Shown: positions 38,983 to 50,870 of the stretch, piece after piece | How positions within the stretch are numbered: the stretch's first letter is position 1 | Layout of the letters: the number at the start of each line of letters is the position of its first letter | NCBI GenBank assembly: GCA_024036415.1 | Contig: JAMWET010006596.1 | Span: 398,501 to 462,500, forward strand | Reading direction: 5' to 3' | DNA length: 64,000 nt | Source: Prochilodus magdalenae | Lineage: Eukaryota > Chordata > Actinopteri > Characiformes > Prochilodontidae | Position numbers and translations under genes: made by a program | The notes under the pieces: generated by a model | The model's database searches: none | What the model was told of the DNA's origin: nothing | What the model saw: only the letters and a program-made list of their open reading frames with translations

Positions 38983-41900
38983 TACCAGCCACTACAACAG
39001 TGCTGTTTCTGACAAAGGCGAAGCACAGGAGGTGATGATGTAATGTCAAAACATTTGTCACTGCTTTAAGTTTGTCCTGTAAACACAAGAATCAATTTAC
39101 GTTTTTCTCTGTCAGTTAGATGTGTAACATACTTACCTTTCCAGTCGAAAAACCCAAAATGTTGGTTTTTCCATTCATCCATAGCTTGTGTCTAAAAATT
39201 TAATCCCACCCACTAAATTGTTTCCATGTTATATTGGTGTTTCCTTACTTTTGAGACCCCTGTATTTTCTGGCTAATCCCCTACAAGAACAGGTGGACCA
39301 CGCACTGTCTGCCTTACCTCCTTTTTCTGAACTTGCATCACCCTGTATATAACGCTATATCACGCTGTCTATAACTCTAAATGTACAGACTCACAAGTAC
39401 TTTACTGTTAATAGTTACATTAGCAAATAAAAGAAAATTCCAGAGCTTAGAACTCTGCTTAGTGCCTACAGTTTACTTATCATATTTTCCAGGCCACAAA
39501 AGACCATAAAACCCTCAGAATTATGAAGAGCCAGCAAAACTACTTGACCCAATCATCAAATACAGAAGCAGAGCTTTCAGCCGGGGCCAAAGTTATGTTT
39601 ATAAAATCCTGCAGTCATATAAACATGAAGAAGATTTTCATGTTCGCTCCACTGAAACTGAATGTATTTAAATCTACCATTAACTTCAATGTGGCTTCTC
39701 TAGGTTTCTTTGGGACTGAAAGATTCATCTTCTTTTTTTTCCTATAATTTTTAAATCACACAATCTGCCATTTTAGTTCATAAGTAATTCTTTTGATTTT
39801 AAGGCATGTAATGAAAAGGTCCAGACTGCATAGACACATACATTCATATGCAGCCAGGTCTTTGTACTTCTATACATATATAGTATATACACACACATAT
39901 AGTACAGTCTATGTGTGACAGTCAGAAATACTGGTTTTAGGCAACATGCAGGTTTTCAAGATGAACCTGTCAAATCTTATGTATAAGGTGTAATGACATT
40001 CTGTTGAATTTGTATTGATGATCTGTATTGATTAAAATACTCCTAAATACTAAATACTATTTATTCAACAGTTTGTAAATGTGATATTAATGCCTGCATT
40101 TGACCGTTTCTGATAAGGAGCTTATATTTTTTTGAGCTTACATTACACTATACACAAATGTGCTGCAACATTTCACTGCTTAAAAAATGCCTATAATTCC
40201 TGAAAGCCAGGTCTATAAAATACAACCAAATGAACAAAGCTGTGATTATAGATTATTAGCCGCTCTTGCAGACTCTCATTACCTAGATTCTATTATATTT
40301 ACAGTAACATTAATAGGCTGTTTCAATAACATTAAGAAACAGACCTTTCCAGAAGAGTTACAGTATAACATGTAGCATATAAAATAAAGAATGTGTTACT
40401 TGTATGTCTGTTACAAGCTTCACGTAAGCTAAAATTGGCATGAAACATGATTATACAGCACTGCTGTCTTGGCACTAACAACACCACAAATTCCCATAGG
40501 GATGCTAGCAGAAATTAGCATTATGCTAGCGGCTAATTGGACAATGCAAGCCTACTTATAAAACAAATTACAAGGTTTCTGCATTAAACATCGCTATGTA
40601 ATGACATGCAGCTGGTAGAATAACAGCAGAGCCTGTTTCACAGCATAAACACAAATAAGGAGTTCATGAACTAACTGGAAAATTCCATTCCTTATTTTCC
40701 ATTCTGTTAGATGCTTAGCAGCTGCCCTTTCTCCTGAACTTACCACTTCATAGACACAAACACGTACAGTATAGGCTTGTGTATGCTGAAGTAGGTTCTC
40801 TCCTGCTGTTCAAAAGCTGGAGAATCAAGTGGGGACAATCTCCCACACTGCTGTGACTTTCTCTCTCTACATGTGGCAGCGATTTCTCCAGGTTTTAGGA
40901 CAGCGACGTTTTTTTTCAGTGTGAAAATTTCCGGTCCCTGTTTTAACCGAGTGAGGGTTGAAACCTGTCCATTTCTTATAAACACCTTAAACTGTGTTAT
41001 GAGGAAGGCTAATTATACAGTACATTAGGCTTTGTGCAGATTGCAGTCCCAGGCAACAAAGACCAAAGCTGTTTTTCTTTTTTTTTAAATGTCAGAATGT
41101 AACCCTTTTGGATTTCCTCTCATTGCATTGCTATTGCACGAGGTTGCATCCACATCTTGCCCACCTCAATGGTGTACTAGAGTGCGAACGGCAGCATCTG
41201 CCACGGAGCTGTCAGAGAAAGCCTCCGATGCGTTATGTACTTTTGAGTTTTCATTATGTTCACATTAACCGCCGCAAAGCGTTCCTTTAATCTGCCATTT
41301 TATCCATCAGTCTGAGAATAGTACATAAACAGTTTACTCCCTTTCTGCCCTGTTAAGCCCTGCTGAGATTATGTAACGCTTCATGAGCTTTTAAATGGGC
41401 TGGCGACTGTACTGTATGTCACACAGGCCGCAGCCATCAATTGTCGCGCTTTCAAAAGAGCAGAAACTCCTCATACATATGGCAAAACTCTGCGTTCATG
41501 CTGTGTTCATCTGTGGTACAGCCATTTTCAAGCTTTCCCTGGAGAGCACGCAATGGAGGAATAATAAAAATAATCTCTTTAAACCGAGCTTTCAGTCTCA
41601 GACGGAGGCTGGAGCAGAACAAGAGAAGCGAGGGAGGCATTTAAACACTTTCAATGTAGAAATCACACGGCACTTTAAGTGGCGAAGGGAGAGCGTTGCA
41701 ACAGAGTTTAAGCAGCTGAATGTTTATTCTAAAACAGTTTTTCTGAGATGGATGACATTTTAAACTGCGAATAGATGGCATGCCGCAAGCTGCTTTTGCT
41801 TCAAGTCTTTGTTGCTTCGCCGTATAACAGAGAGAGATCGGACCGCTAGGAACTCTTATAACATCAGCATAACAAGATGTTTGTTCGGCGTCAGTGGGGA

Positions 41901-42019
41901 GGCCCAGGGAGATTCTTTCTGAGAATCAGATGTTAAGTAGGCACGGCAGGAGCTTTTATGCTGGTATCCTCAGTTTCAGCTGGGAAGTTATGGAGTGGAA
42001 TTTCAAAAACCAAATTGTT

Positions 42020-42043
42020 GGGGGGGTGGGGGGTGGGGGGGGG
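42020..42043 (+). repeat. G-rich run with quadruplex potential
   Basis: Runs of 7, 6 and 9 G separated by single T residues give several G-quadruplex foldings. Confidence 0.8.
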
Positions 42044-42525
42044 ATATCATGTGAACACAGCTTTGCACCTCAATGACTTGCAGGTGATTTTCAAACAGTA
42101 GGTTGCCTGGAATATAAATGCACCCCCACTCAAATTCAGACATAGCAAGCAATTTAACGCTAGCCAGAAAGACATAAGTGGATCACCCTCCTGAAGGAAG
42201 TAGAATCGTGCCAGTTATTTTCTGCTCCTCTATTTTTCGTTCGTCTTTCTGTTCCGCACTCTATTCGTAGGCCTCGGAAAATGCGGTCCGACTCTCGAAT
42301 CATTTCTTTCTCTCCTCGGGCCATTATCGCTCAGCAAAACGCCATTCCGTGGACACAGTGCACTGTTTAAAATTGATGTTTTCTGTTCATTCATGCTGCA
42401 GAGAGTTTAATATCCTGCAAAGATTTATGTAATTAATGCATTGAAATGTGCCTGTTTTTGTTCTGTTGAATGAATCAAGCTGACTTACTAAAGAAATGAT
42501 TTCATGTGTACTTGAAAACCTGTCT

Positions 42526-42562
42526 CTCCGTCTTTCTTTTTTTTCTTTCTTTTTTCTTTCTT
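42526..42562. repeat. pyrimidine (CTTT-rich) run
   Basis: About 37 bp of C and T only, mostly TTTC units. Confidence 0.8.
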
Positions 42563-43179
42563 CTGCGCCTGCCTGGAATAAAGTGGCCCCTAGTTACAGC
42601 TGGCTCTCTGACACCAGCAAAGAGACTTGCACAATGTTCGAGAACATGAAAGAACCCTCATTTCATATTCACAGAACCTGCCTCTGCTATTCAGCCTTTG
42701 AACTTCCATTAAGCAGTTTATCACTGTGCAATTCATTTTCTTTTTCTAACCCTCGGGACGAATAGTATTTCTCGGCACTGCGCTAGTAACATTTCTCCTT
42801 ATGCCTTGACCACTCCAAAGTACTTCCAACGTTATTGTTGTTCACTTGTAACTTTTCTCTTTAGAGCCGATAACAGCGGAATTACGCTTCCTGATTTAAC
42901 ACATTCCCTAACATGTAGTAAATGGTTTCCTGCTTCCAGCGGGCTTCGAGATGTTGTGCTAATGTTGTTCTAGTGGTTCTAATTAGGGATCTATCTGTTT
43001 TTTTTTCTTTGACTGAGTGTGAGTAAGTTTTTTATTACTTACTGATAAATGAGTGAGCTAATTTTTATTTTATCACACTCATCATCAAAAAGCATACCCA
43101 GAAGCAAGTGTGGGTTTGCAGTGCTGTTGGGAAGGAAGATAAAGGTTACCAGGATCAGTAAATGGTGATGCATCTAGAC

Positions 43180-43960
43180 TGATATGGGTAATATCCATTG
43201 AGCTACACATACAGAAGTAGTGTCTCTCAGTATGGTGTCGGGATGCCATGTTCCCTAATGCAGCACTCCGGATGTCTCAGCATGGAATCGTAGAGGTTCC
43301 TAATGGTGTCCTGTGATAATCCATTCCATGCAGCTTTTGTGGGTAGGGGGTGGAGGTGGAGCAACGCCAGGCCTTCTTGATGAACTTTGACGACGTGGTC
43401 TTAACAGCAGTCTTTGCAACTGTCTGCATGCAAGCAGTTCTGCGTCATGCAGACGTCTGCCTCCGGTTCTGGCACTAACAGGATGACTTAAGAGGGCATC
43501 ACTGCATGCTGAATGTCCACAACTGTGGCTGTTGGGTCACTCCACTCATGTCCGAAAGTTCTCCCTCTCTTTGTGGTTTGTGTAGGTCTTTTAGATTCTT
43601 CATGACACTGGTGCGTGTCCTCCTCTATCCACAGCCACCAACAGCGTGCTATTGTAATATCCTCACGACCCTTAGCAATATGTTAATAAGACCATCGCAC
43701 TTCCCTGAGCTCTACGATGTGACCCCTCTCTAACTCCTCCAACTGTTTGAAACTTTGCTCGCAAAGGAAGCTGCCAACGTGACAGCACGAGTCAGAAAGC
43801 ACACACAACAGGACAACATTATATATAACATTTTAGCCAGTCAGGTACAGCGAGAAGGCCCATCCTTGCTTATGTCCCAGGCGTGGTTGAGGCATCATTC
43901 AAGCGTCTCGTGATCTCAAACCAGACAGACCATGTGTGATTCTAGCAATCTTGTTCTTTC
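43180..43960 (-). mobile_element. Tc1/mariner relic, 'LGGDDQ' family copy C
   Basis: The minus strand at about 43235-43340 reads AWNGLSQDTIRNLYDS, then MLRHPECC, then IREHGIPTPY and a stop, which is the standard C-terminal end of a Tc1-type transposase (basic SMxRR position, G-x-x-T-x-Y terminus). Left-flank text (ATATCCATTGAGCTACACAT) matches copy A. An unrelated segment of about 280 bp (43549-43830) appears inserted relative to copy B. Confidence 0.7.
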
Positions 43961-44550
43961 TGGATTCTCACTGTGCACTGGACCCGAGTTAGCCACTATA
44001 GGCAGCTCTGTCTGCAGAGAGTTTCAAATAAATTAGTTTCATTCAAAATAAGCAGCTTGGATAATTACACTCTGCACATGTGCAGTAGGACAATATGGTC
44101 TCTCTACAAGATACTTTACAAAAACTGTGTTTAGAAAACAACATATTAATGTTTTACATCACTACAGTATTTAGCCCAACAGTAATGTTGGTATATTCAG
44201 ACTTTGGTAGAAAATATCAGCTCATTTTCTTCCATTTTGCCTCGCCTGTACTGGGGGAGTGGATGTGATTGTGACTGTGCTTGTTTGGAAAGAGGCTAAC
44301 ATCACACAGTGTATTCCTGGCGGAAACAAAGCATGACAGAGTGTTTAAAGTGACCTTTGTGTCTGACTGCCACAGCACCAGAAGCTGTATGTGTGAGCAG
44401 ACCCTTCTTCACTGCCAGCTCAAGTCATTTGTTGGTCAGCATGACAGTGCACGCTCAGTTTAGGTTACATGTTACGTGAGTAACATTTTAAGAGTACAAG
44501 TAAATGAGGTGGGGGCTTCTTTCCCAAGATGTACAGTATTGCAAGAAATA

Positions 44551-45081
44551 CAGGGGTTGGACAATGAAACTGAAACACCTGTCATTTTAGTGTGGGAGGT
44601 CTCATGGCTAAATTGGACCAGCCTGGTGGCCAATCTTCATTAATTGCACATTGCACCAGTAAGAGCAGAGTGTGAAGGTTCAGTTAGCAGGTAAGAGCAC
44701 AGTTCTGCTCAAAATACTGCAATGCACACAACATTATGGGACATACCAGAGTTCAAAAGAGGACAGATTGTTGGTGCACGTCTTGCTGGCGCATCTGTGA
44801 CCAAGACAGCAAGTCTTTGTGATGTATCAAGAGCCACGGTATCCAGGGTAATGTCAGCATACCACCAAGAAGGACGAACCTCCACCAGCATCACGTAGTG
44901 ACCTGGCCACTGTCCTGCAAGAAGAATGGCTTAAAATCCCTCTGACCACTGTGCAGGACGCAGTATATGTCATTCCCAAGACGAACTGACGCTGTATTGG
45001 CCGCAAAAGGAGGCCCTACACCATACTAATAAATGATTGTGGTCTAAAACCAGGTGTTTCAGTTTCATTGTCCAACCCCTG
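44551..45081 (+). mobile_element. internally deleted Tc1-like element, copy 3 (531 bp)
   Basis: Same structure and orientation as copies at 15709 and 31321. TA duplications lie at 44549-44550 and 45082-45083. A 2-nt deletion (GGGTGACA to GGGACA) just after the ATG shifts the residual frame. It ends 251 bp upstream of negr1 exon c. Confidence 0.93.
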
Positions 45082-45332
45082 TATATCTGAGGAGATACTG
45101 TTTAAATAAGCATTGAGGGTGCATAGAAAAAATAGAGTGTGATTATTTAATGTCTGTATTTAAGCAGTGTGTTGATATTTACTCGACAAGAATGAAACTG
45201 GGTGGGTAGGTTTGCCATTGTTAGACATGCAAATGATTCAAGTTTTTTGCTGGCATTACAGTAGATTGACAATATCACAATACTGTCAGTTGGCTTATGC
45301 CTAATGTGTTACATATGCTGTCTTCTTTTCAG

Positions 45333-45453
45333 TTCCGCCCACCATTCAGGAGATGAAGAGTCATACGGTTCGGCCTGGTCAAATGGCGCTGATAAGGTGC
45401 GAGGCAGCTGCTGTCCCAACCCCGATGTTTGAGTGGTACAAGGGGGAAAAGAG
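45333..45453 (+). CDS. negr1: negr1 exon c: first half of Ig domain 3
   Basis: This 121-nt exon has a strong acceptor (TCTTCTTTTCAG) and a weak donor (GAG|GTAGGA). It starts in phase 1 (T|TT, Phe) and ends in phase 2. It reads FPPTIQEMKSHTVRPGQ, then MALIRCEAAAVPTPMFEW, then YKGEKR. The Cys of LIRCEA is the B-strand cysteine of Ig3 and FEWYKGEK carries the core Trp. The PPTIQE and FEWYKGEK runs are what most clearly separate this protein from opcml, ntm and lsamp. A competing GTAAAG donor 7 nt further on (45461) would break the frame into exon d, so the GTAGGA donor is chosen. A young Tc1-derived element ends only 251 bp upstream of this exon. Confidence 0.94.
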
Positions 45454-46349
45454 GTAGGACGTAAAGGCAGGATGATAAAAAGCCTGGCTTTTATCTCTTT
45501 TTTTTTTGTGCCAAGGTACAGCTTACATTATTATGCATTATAAGTGTGTTCATCCCTGATTCAAGCTGCATGCTGCAATGAAGATTTATGTCAGCTGGTT
45601 TCTCTGTTGAGTAAAGTGTGCCTTTGAGGATAGTAGGCCACCGATACAATCTAAATTCCTGTAAAAATTCAGGCCATATGAGCAGGTGAACAGGGGATCC
45701 AGATAAGAGAATTCTGTGCTTTGTTGCTGCGGGGAAGCATGGGAGTAACACACTTCCTTTCACTGATGCTTGGATGAATATTCAATATTCACGCTTTTAG
45801 TCTCAATACCATGTGCATTCTGTATGTTCAGTGCGACCCAACACCTCTAAAATTCAGTATGCTTATTTATAGCTCACAGCTGAAGTAATTCGGCCAATCT
45901 CAGAAGTCACGCTATGTGTTGGTAAAAGCCAGTACTGAGAAATCTTACACTATAAGGCTTAACCTTGAATTTTAATTAAATGTTTGCATAACCTCGCCAC
46001 CAGTAAAGAGCATTTCCAGTTCCTGCATCAATCAGTGTCGACTCAAGTGGTGGTTCTTGAATTTAAATACCAAATTACCCCATTACCCATCATTTACCCA
46101 CTCTTTCTGAGTACGATCTGAATCAGCAGTTCACACTGTGCTAATTGTAATTATAGGCTTCACTCAATTTATTCAAATTGCTAAGGAGGCATTGGCATTG
46201 GTTCTACGGTTTGCCTAATTTAAGACTTTACATTTGTTGTTCTTCATAAACCCACAGTTTTTTTTCCTTCCTGCCTTCTCATGAAACCATAGAATGCATA
46301 CCTTATTATTAGTGTTGAATATGTTATTTAATATACTCTGATAAGCCTA

Positions 46350-46995
46350 AACTATGATCACGTGCCTAACATGCTGTGGGTCCTCCGTGTGCAGCTATAA
46401 CTGCTGCTAAGGCATAGAACCTACAGGACCTCTGAAGTTATTATCTGCCACTAAGACACTGGCAGCAAGTCTTAAGTTGAGAGGTGGGGTCACCATGGAT
46501 CGGACTTGTCATTCCAAAACATTACACGGATGTTCAGTTGGATTGAGAGCTGGAGTTGGAGTCCAGAACGGCACATTGATTTCTTCACCATGTTCCTCAA
46601 ATGAGCCCCAAATGTTTCCCAGTATGGCAGGATGCTATAACCTCATGAACATGGCCACTGCCATGGAGGGGTGAACCTGGTCCACAGCAATGCTTAGGTA
46701 GTTGGCACATGTCAAATTGGCATCCTCATGAATTCCTGGACCCAGTTTCCTAGCAAATGACAAGGACTTACCACTGCTGACCAGGAGCACCCCACAGGCC
46801 TTGCTGTTTCGGAGATTTTCTAACCTGGTCGCTTGGCCGTAACAATTTGGTCCTTGTCTAAGTCGCTTAGATTTCCACACCTGTCTGTTCTCCTGCATCC
46901 AACACTTCATCTACAAGAACCAACTGCTCCCATACTGTCTAAGAGATCCCAGACCTTGACCTGCGCTGTTGTGATGAGATAATGAGTGTTTTGGT
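46350..46995 (-). mobile_element. Tc1-like transposase relic
   Basis: The minus strand near 46800-46910 reads KSKRLRQGPNCYGQATRLEN, followed by SKACGVLLVSSGKSL, a decayed N-terminal helix-turn-helix. Further + strand text (GGTGGGGTCACCATGGATCG, CAGTTGGATTGAGAGCTGG) matches the antisense of the C-terminal half of a widespread fish Tc1 family. The middle of the transposase is deleted, so the copy is dead. Confidence 0.75.
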
Positions 46996-47811
46996 TCATC
47001 ATGTATGGTATTTCAGTGGCTTGTTAGTGCATTTCTTTGAGTTGATAAAGTCATTTAGAACCACAAAGCCTTAATTGAACACCAAGTGTTTCTTTCTGTC
47101 ATTTTATGTAACTACCAAATAATAATTGACAACTTTGACTAAACTGTGGCAAATGCCACAGTGGTTCTTGTGTGTTTGTTGTTGATGCTGTGTTGTTATG
47201 AAGGAGTAGCATCCGTTCCCTGTTGCCGTGATCGTCCCTGCAAAACCTTTTGCTAACATTTGAGCAAATCTCAGTAGGAGAGCAAACAACAGCTGCTTAG
47301 AGATTTGCTGGACATAAGGTCAGGCGCATCTCCTCAGCTCAGAGAGGAACATGGATAGTCCATCAATTCAAATGTGTTTGGGGAGCCACTGCACTACAGG
47401 GCAGGGGAGTTCCACCCTCTGCACGTTTCACCTTAGCTTCGGAGCTTGTCAGACATGCAACCCTTGTACGATACAGATGACAACCCGGCGACTGTGGGTT
47501 TCAGGAGATCTCTCTCCACTTCAGTGGTATTTGCAGACTTTGCGCAGTGTCTATATGTGTATGTCATAAATATTAGCTTATTAGCAGCATACCTGCCTAG
47601 AATCGACCAGGATTAAAATGAGTCTGTATTTACTCATAGCTCGTGATCAGTCATTGACCAGTTTACTTTAATCTTGCCTGACCTGTTCAGTTGTATGTAT
47701 AATGAGCTGCATGCTGCAGGCACATAAGCATAAATGCGGTTGTGTCTCAAAACTATAAACATTGAATAAAAACATTGGACAAAAAATGGCCCTAAAATCA
47801 TACAAATAAAC

Positions 47812-47834
47812 ATTGATTGATTGATTGATTGATT
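47812..47834. repeat. (GATT)n microsatellite
   Basis: Five to six GATT units. Confidence 0.9.
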
Positions 47835-48369
47835 AAAATCTGCTGATTTGGTTGTAAAGAAACTGAAATCAGTCACAAAGATTTATGATTGCTGCCCCCG
47901 TTTTCATTAGGCTGTTCTATTAATGTTATTATATAATACGGAGACACAGTTAGTTATATATTTATCGTCATCATGATATGCGTCCACAGAAAACCGTTAA
48001 AGAGCTGTGTTGACAGAACAGATGAAATTACATTACATGTGTGCAGCAAGAGGAAGATGCATTTCTGTTAGTGGGACTGTAGCATTACAGTCAGTATGCA
48101 ACCCTATGGAGTGAGTGACCTAGGCGCTGTGCTGCACAGCCACTTACCATTCTTCTAAGAATGACTAGCTTTATGAAATATGCTTTAAATGTGATGACGG
48201 TTCTCACTCTTGTAGGTCTAAAATGTGTAATGGCTATAAACACTCCAAGGTTTATATCACTTTAAGGAGCTTTCTAAGAAATTCAGCTTATGTGTTATTG
48301 ATTTAGAGCCAGAGACATTTTTTGCCATTTGTGCTTGCACACAGAGGAATTCGTCTTCGGCATTTAATC

Positions 48370-48600
48370 CATCCATGAAGTGAAACACACACACACTTGG
48401 GGGGTAGTGAGCACACTTGCCTGGAGCGGTGGGCAACCCTAGCTACAGCATCCGGGGAGCAGTTGGGGGTTAGGTGCCTTGCACATAGGCACTTCATTCA
48501 TTACTGTCAGTCCAGGGAATCAAACCAGCAGCCCTCCAGTCACAAGGCTGGTTCCCTACCTCCAGCCCACGACTGCCGCTCGTAGGTGCATATGTAGTCG
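48370..48600. repeat. unclassified interspersed repeat
   Basis: CACTTGGGGGGTAGTGAGCA, CCGGGGAGCAGTTGGGGGTT and CCAGCCCACGACTGCC are phrases I associate with a dispersed repeat in fish genomes. It has no coding capacity. Confidence 0.45.
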
Positions 48601-48659
48601 CATATAAAAAAGAGAAAACATAAAAGTGCAATTTTGGGTTTTACCTTATGATCTTCAAA

Positions 48660-48970
48660 TATACACTTACTCCGAATTTGCAAGACATTCCATAAAGTTG
48701 GGACAGGAGAGTGTTTACCACTGTGTTACATCACCTTGCCTTTAGACGGCACTTAATAATCATAGGAAAGACGCCTATGCATGCGGTTTTGACAGCATCA
48801 TTGTCGGCATTCTGCTGTTACACAAACTTTCAGCTGTATTTCTGAACTGGGCCTTTGCTGTTGTGTTTTGGGCTTAGGAACTGAAGCTGTGAGTATGCAT
48901 ATGTATTCCTCTTTTACTACGGGACTCCAAAATAGGTTTTTAGTTCAAGTGCTTAAAGTCAGATGTCGTG
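48660..48970. repeat. possible DNA-transposon end fragment
   Basis: CATTCCATAAAGTTGGGACA followed by TGTTTACCACTGTGTTACAT resembles a terminal segment of a fish DNA transposon. There is no matching second end. Confidence 0.4.
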
Positions 48971-49530
48971 TAAAGTCAGATATCAAAGGATCTGTCACAT
49001 TAGGCCAGTATAAATACACCTCTTCAGTCTGCAACAGCACTACGCAAGCAGCATGACGACCCAGGAACTATCCCAAACAGGTCAGAAACAAAGTTGTGGA
49101 GAAGTATAGATCGGGGATGGGTTATTAAAAATCTCTCACATCCCACAGAGCACCATTAAATACATTGTAACAAAATGGAAACAGTATACCACAACTACAA
49201 ACCTGACCAAAGAAGGACGCCCACCAAAACTCACCCAGCAGGCAGGGAGGGCATTAATCAAACACGCCAAAGATAGCATTGAGGGCTCTGCAGAAATCCA
49301 CAGCAAAGATGAGAGTATCTGGGAGTATCTGTCCATAGGACCACTTTAAGCCGTGCACTCCACAGAGCAGGGCTTTATGGACGAGTGCACAGAAAAAATG
49401 CCCTGGCTATAAGACAAAATAAGAAGGCATGTCTGGAGACAGCAAACAGCATGTGGCCCAAACACATGGTCGAATCTTTTCTGGTTCTCTGGTCTGGGTG
49501 AAACCAAACTTGAACTGTTTGGTCATCATA
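48969..49530 (+). mobile_element. Tc1-like transposase relic, N-terminal half
   Basis: The + strand from the ATG near 49052 carries a decayed paired-type helix-turn-helix (HIPQSTIKYIVTKWKQ), a GRPPKL AT-hook-like linker and the second DNA-binding subdomain. It is followed by GVSVHRTTLSR-type text in another frame (49320-49380) and a remnant of the first catalytic segment (LVLWSG-like, about 49475-49500). The catalytic remainder is absent. Confidence 0.75.
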
Positions 49531-50226
49531 GATGCGTAAAAATGAATTGCTTTCTGTTTGCATTTGCATTTTACCTGCTGTCCCAACCGTTTATAGAATT
49601 AGGTCTGTAGTATTTGATTTTTCATTCTGCACTTTGCACAATATCGATTAGCCGATTCATTTCCATGTTGTGAAGTCATATTACAGAGTAACTATGTGGA
49701 GTATTAAAGATGTTCATCTCTGGTTTTAAACCAGAAAAAGAGCAATGTTGCAAGCGAGAATCCCACAGCCAAAATGCATCTAATTCTCAGTTGGCTGTGG
49801 GAAACCTAGTTGGCTAAATTCCCCTTTAGAGAGGATTGGATTGAAGGATTACTCTCTGTGTCTAATCCAGAGCATTGCACTGATTCAGTCAGGGCATCTT
49901 CACACCCATGTGGAATAGTTGAGTGACTGGCATTCTTGACCAAGTGCGCTTTTCATGCGTGACTGGAGTTGTGTTGTCTGCCCACCCCCAAGGGGGCTGA
50001 CAACAGGAGACGAATAAACTGGGTGAAATATAAGATTAAAAATAGATGAAAGTGCATAAAATATGAAAAAGCCCCTGATAGGACATGATGTGGCCCGTGG
50101 ATATGAATATGCAAATGCTTCTTAGTGATTGTACATACAAATATGCAATAAAAAAATTCTGACATGAACTGCGCAGATGGCCTCAGTGTTCTTGATTATG
50201 GAGTCTTCATGTAGAACATCCTCGCT

Positions 50227-50400
50227 GCATATTAGTATTAATATGAACATTATTATTATACCCAAAGAGTGTCCAAGCAGCATATTAGTATTAATATAAA
50301 CATTAGTGTTATACCCACAGAGCGGCCCAGATGCATATTAGTATTAGTATGAGCAATAGCATTATGTCCACTGAGCATATTAGTAGTATTAGTAGTATTC
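50227..50400. repeat. 53-bp tandem repeat, about 3.3 copies
   Basis: Units begin GCATATTAGTATTA at 50227, 50280 and 50333, with a partial unit at 50375. Each unit continues to a TATACCCA-type phrase and an AGAG-rich end; the third unit is shortened. Confidence 0.85.
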
Positions 50401-50634
50401 TAATAACTAATGCTTTAACCACTTCGGCATGGCCTGTAAATGAAGAGCAAACAGTAAAATGTTTGGCAGTGCCCTGACCAAATACTGTTAACCAATAAAA
50501 ATTGCATTTTTGAAGCTTGACCATCATTTTCAGCTGCAGTAAGTAACAAGCAGTAGTTAAATAACAGTAGTACTAAACATATGGGTTAACATTATAGGTT
50601 TCCATGCAGCAGCGTTACGTAACAGCATTTAGCT

Positions 50635-50829
50635 GACACTCTTATCCAGAGCGACTTACAACGTTCATCATATTACAGGTGGGCCAATGTAGTGTTAGGA
50701 GTCTTGCCCACGGACTCTTATTGGTGTAGCACAGCATAGTCACCCAGCCCGGGATTCAAACCCCAGTCTCCCACATGTGGTGGTTGCTACCTGGTAGGTA
50801 GTGGTGTTATCTGCTGAGTTACACCAACC
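50635..50829 (-). mobile_element. tRNA-derived SINE, copy 3
   Basis: Reverse orientation: CATTTAGCTGACACTCTTAT at the left, box B complement GGGATTCAAACCC and box A complement CTGAGTTACACCAACC at the right. More diverged than the other copies at both boxes. Confidence 0.85.
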
Positions 50830-50832
50830 TAT

Positions 50833-50870
50833 CCGCTATTTAACCGCTGTTTAACCGATATTTAACCGCT
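50833..50870. repeat. 11-bp tandem repeat next to a SINE
   Basis: CCGCTATTTAA, CCGCTGTTTAA and CCGATATTTAA follow one another directly after the SINE end. Confidence 0.85.

Larger units (their letters stand above)
25159..45332 (+). other. negr1: negr1 intron b-c (20.2 kb)
   Basis: This is the largest intron fully inside the window. It contains Tc1-derived copies 2 (31321-31851) and 3 (44551-45081), a possible SINE-like fragment (28280-28470), repeats at 32500-32870 and 33183-33420, a LINE tail (33005-33048), and Tc1 relics at 38375-38982 and 43180-43960. The stretches 25160-28000, 28500-31300, 33430-38350, 39000-43150 and 43970-44540 have no recognisable gene. Of these, 34200-37000 and 41000-42500 are the least repetitive. 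Confidence 0.85.

Noticed and set aside
41395..41763. A 122-codon open frame
   Set aside because: Composition and motifs fit no family, there is no upstream promoter or splice signal, and it sits inside a large intron.
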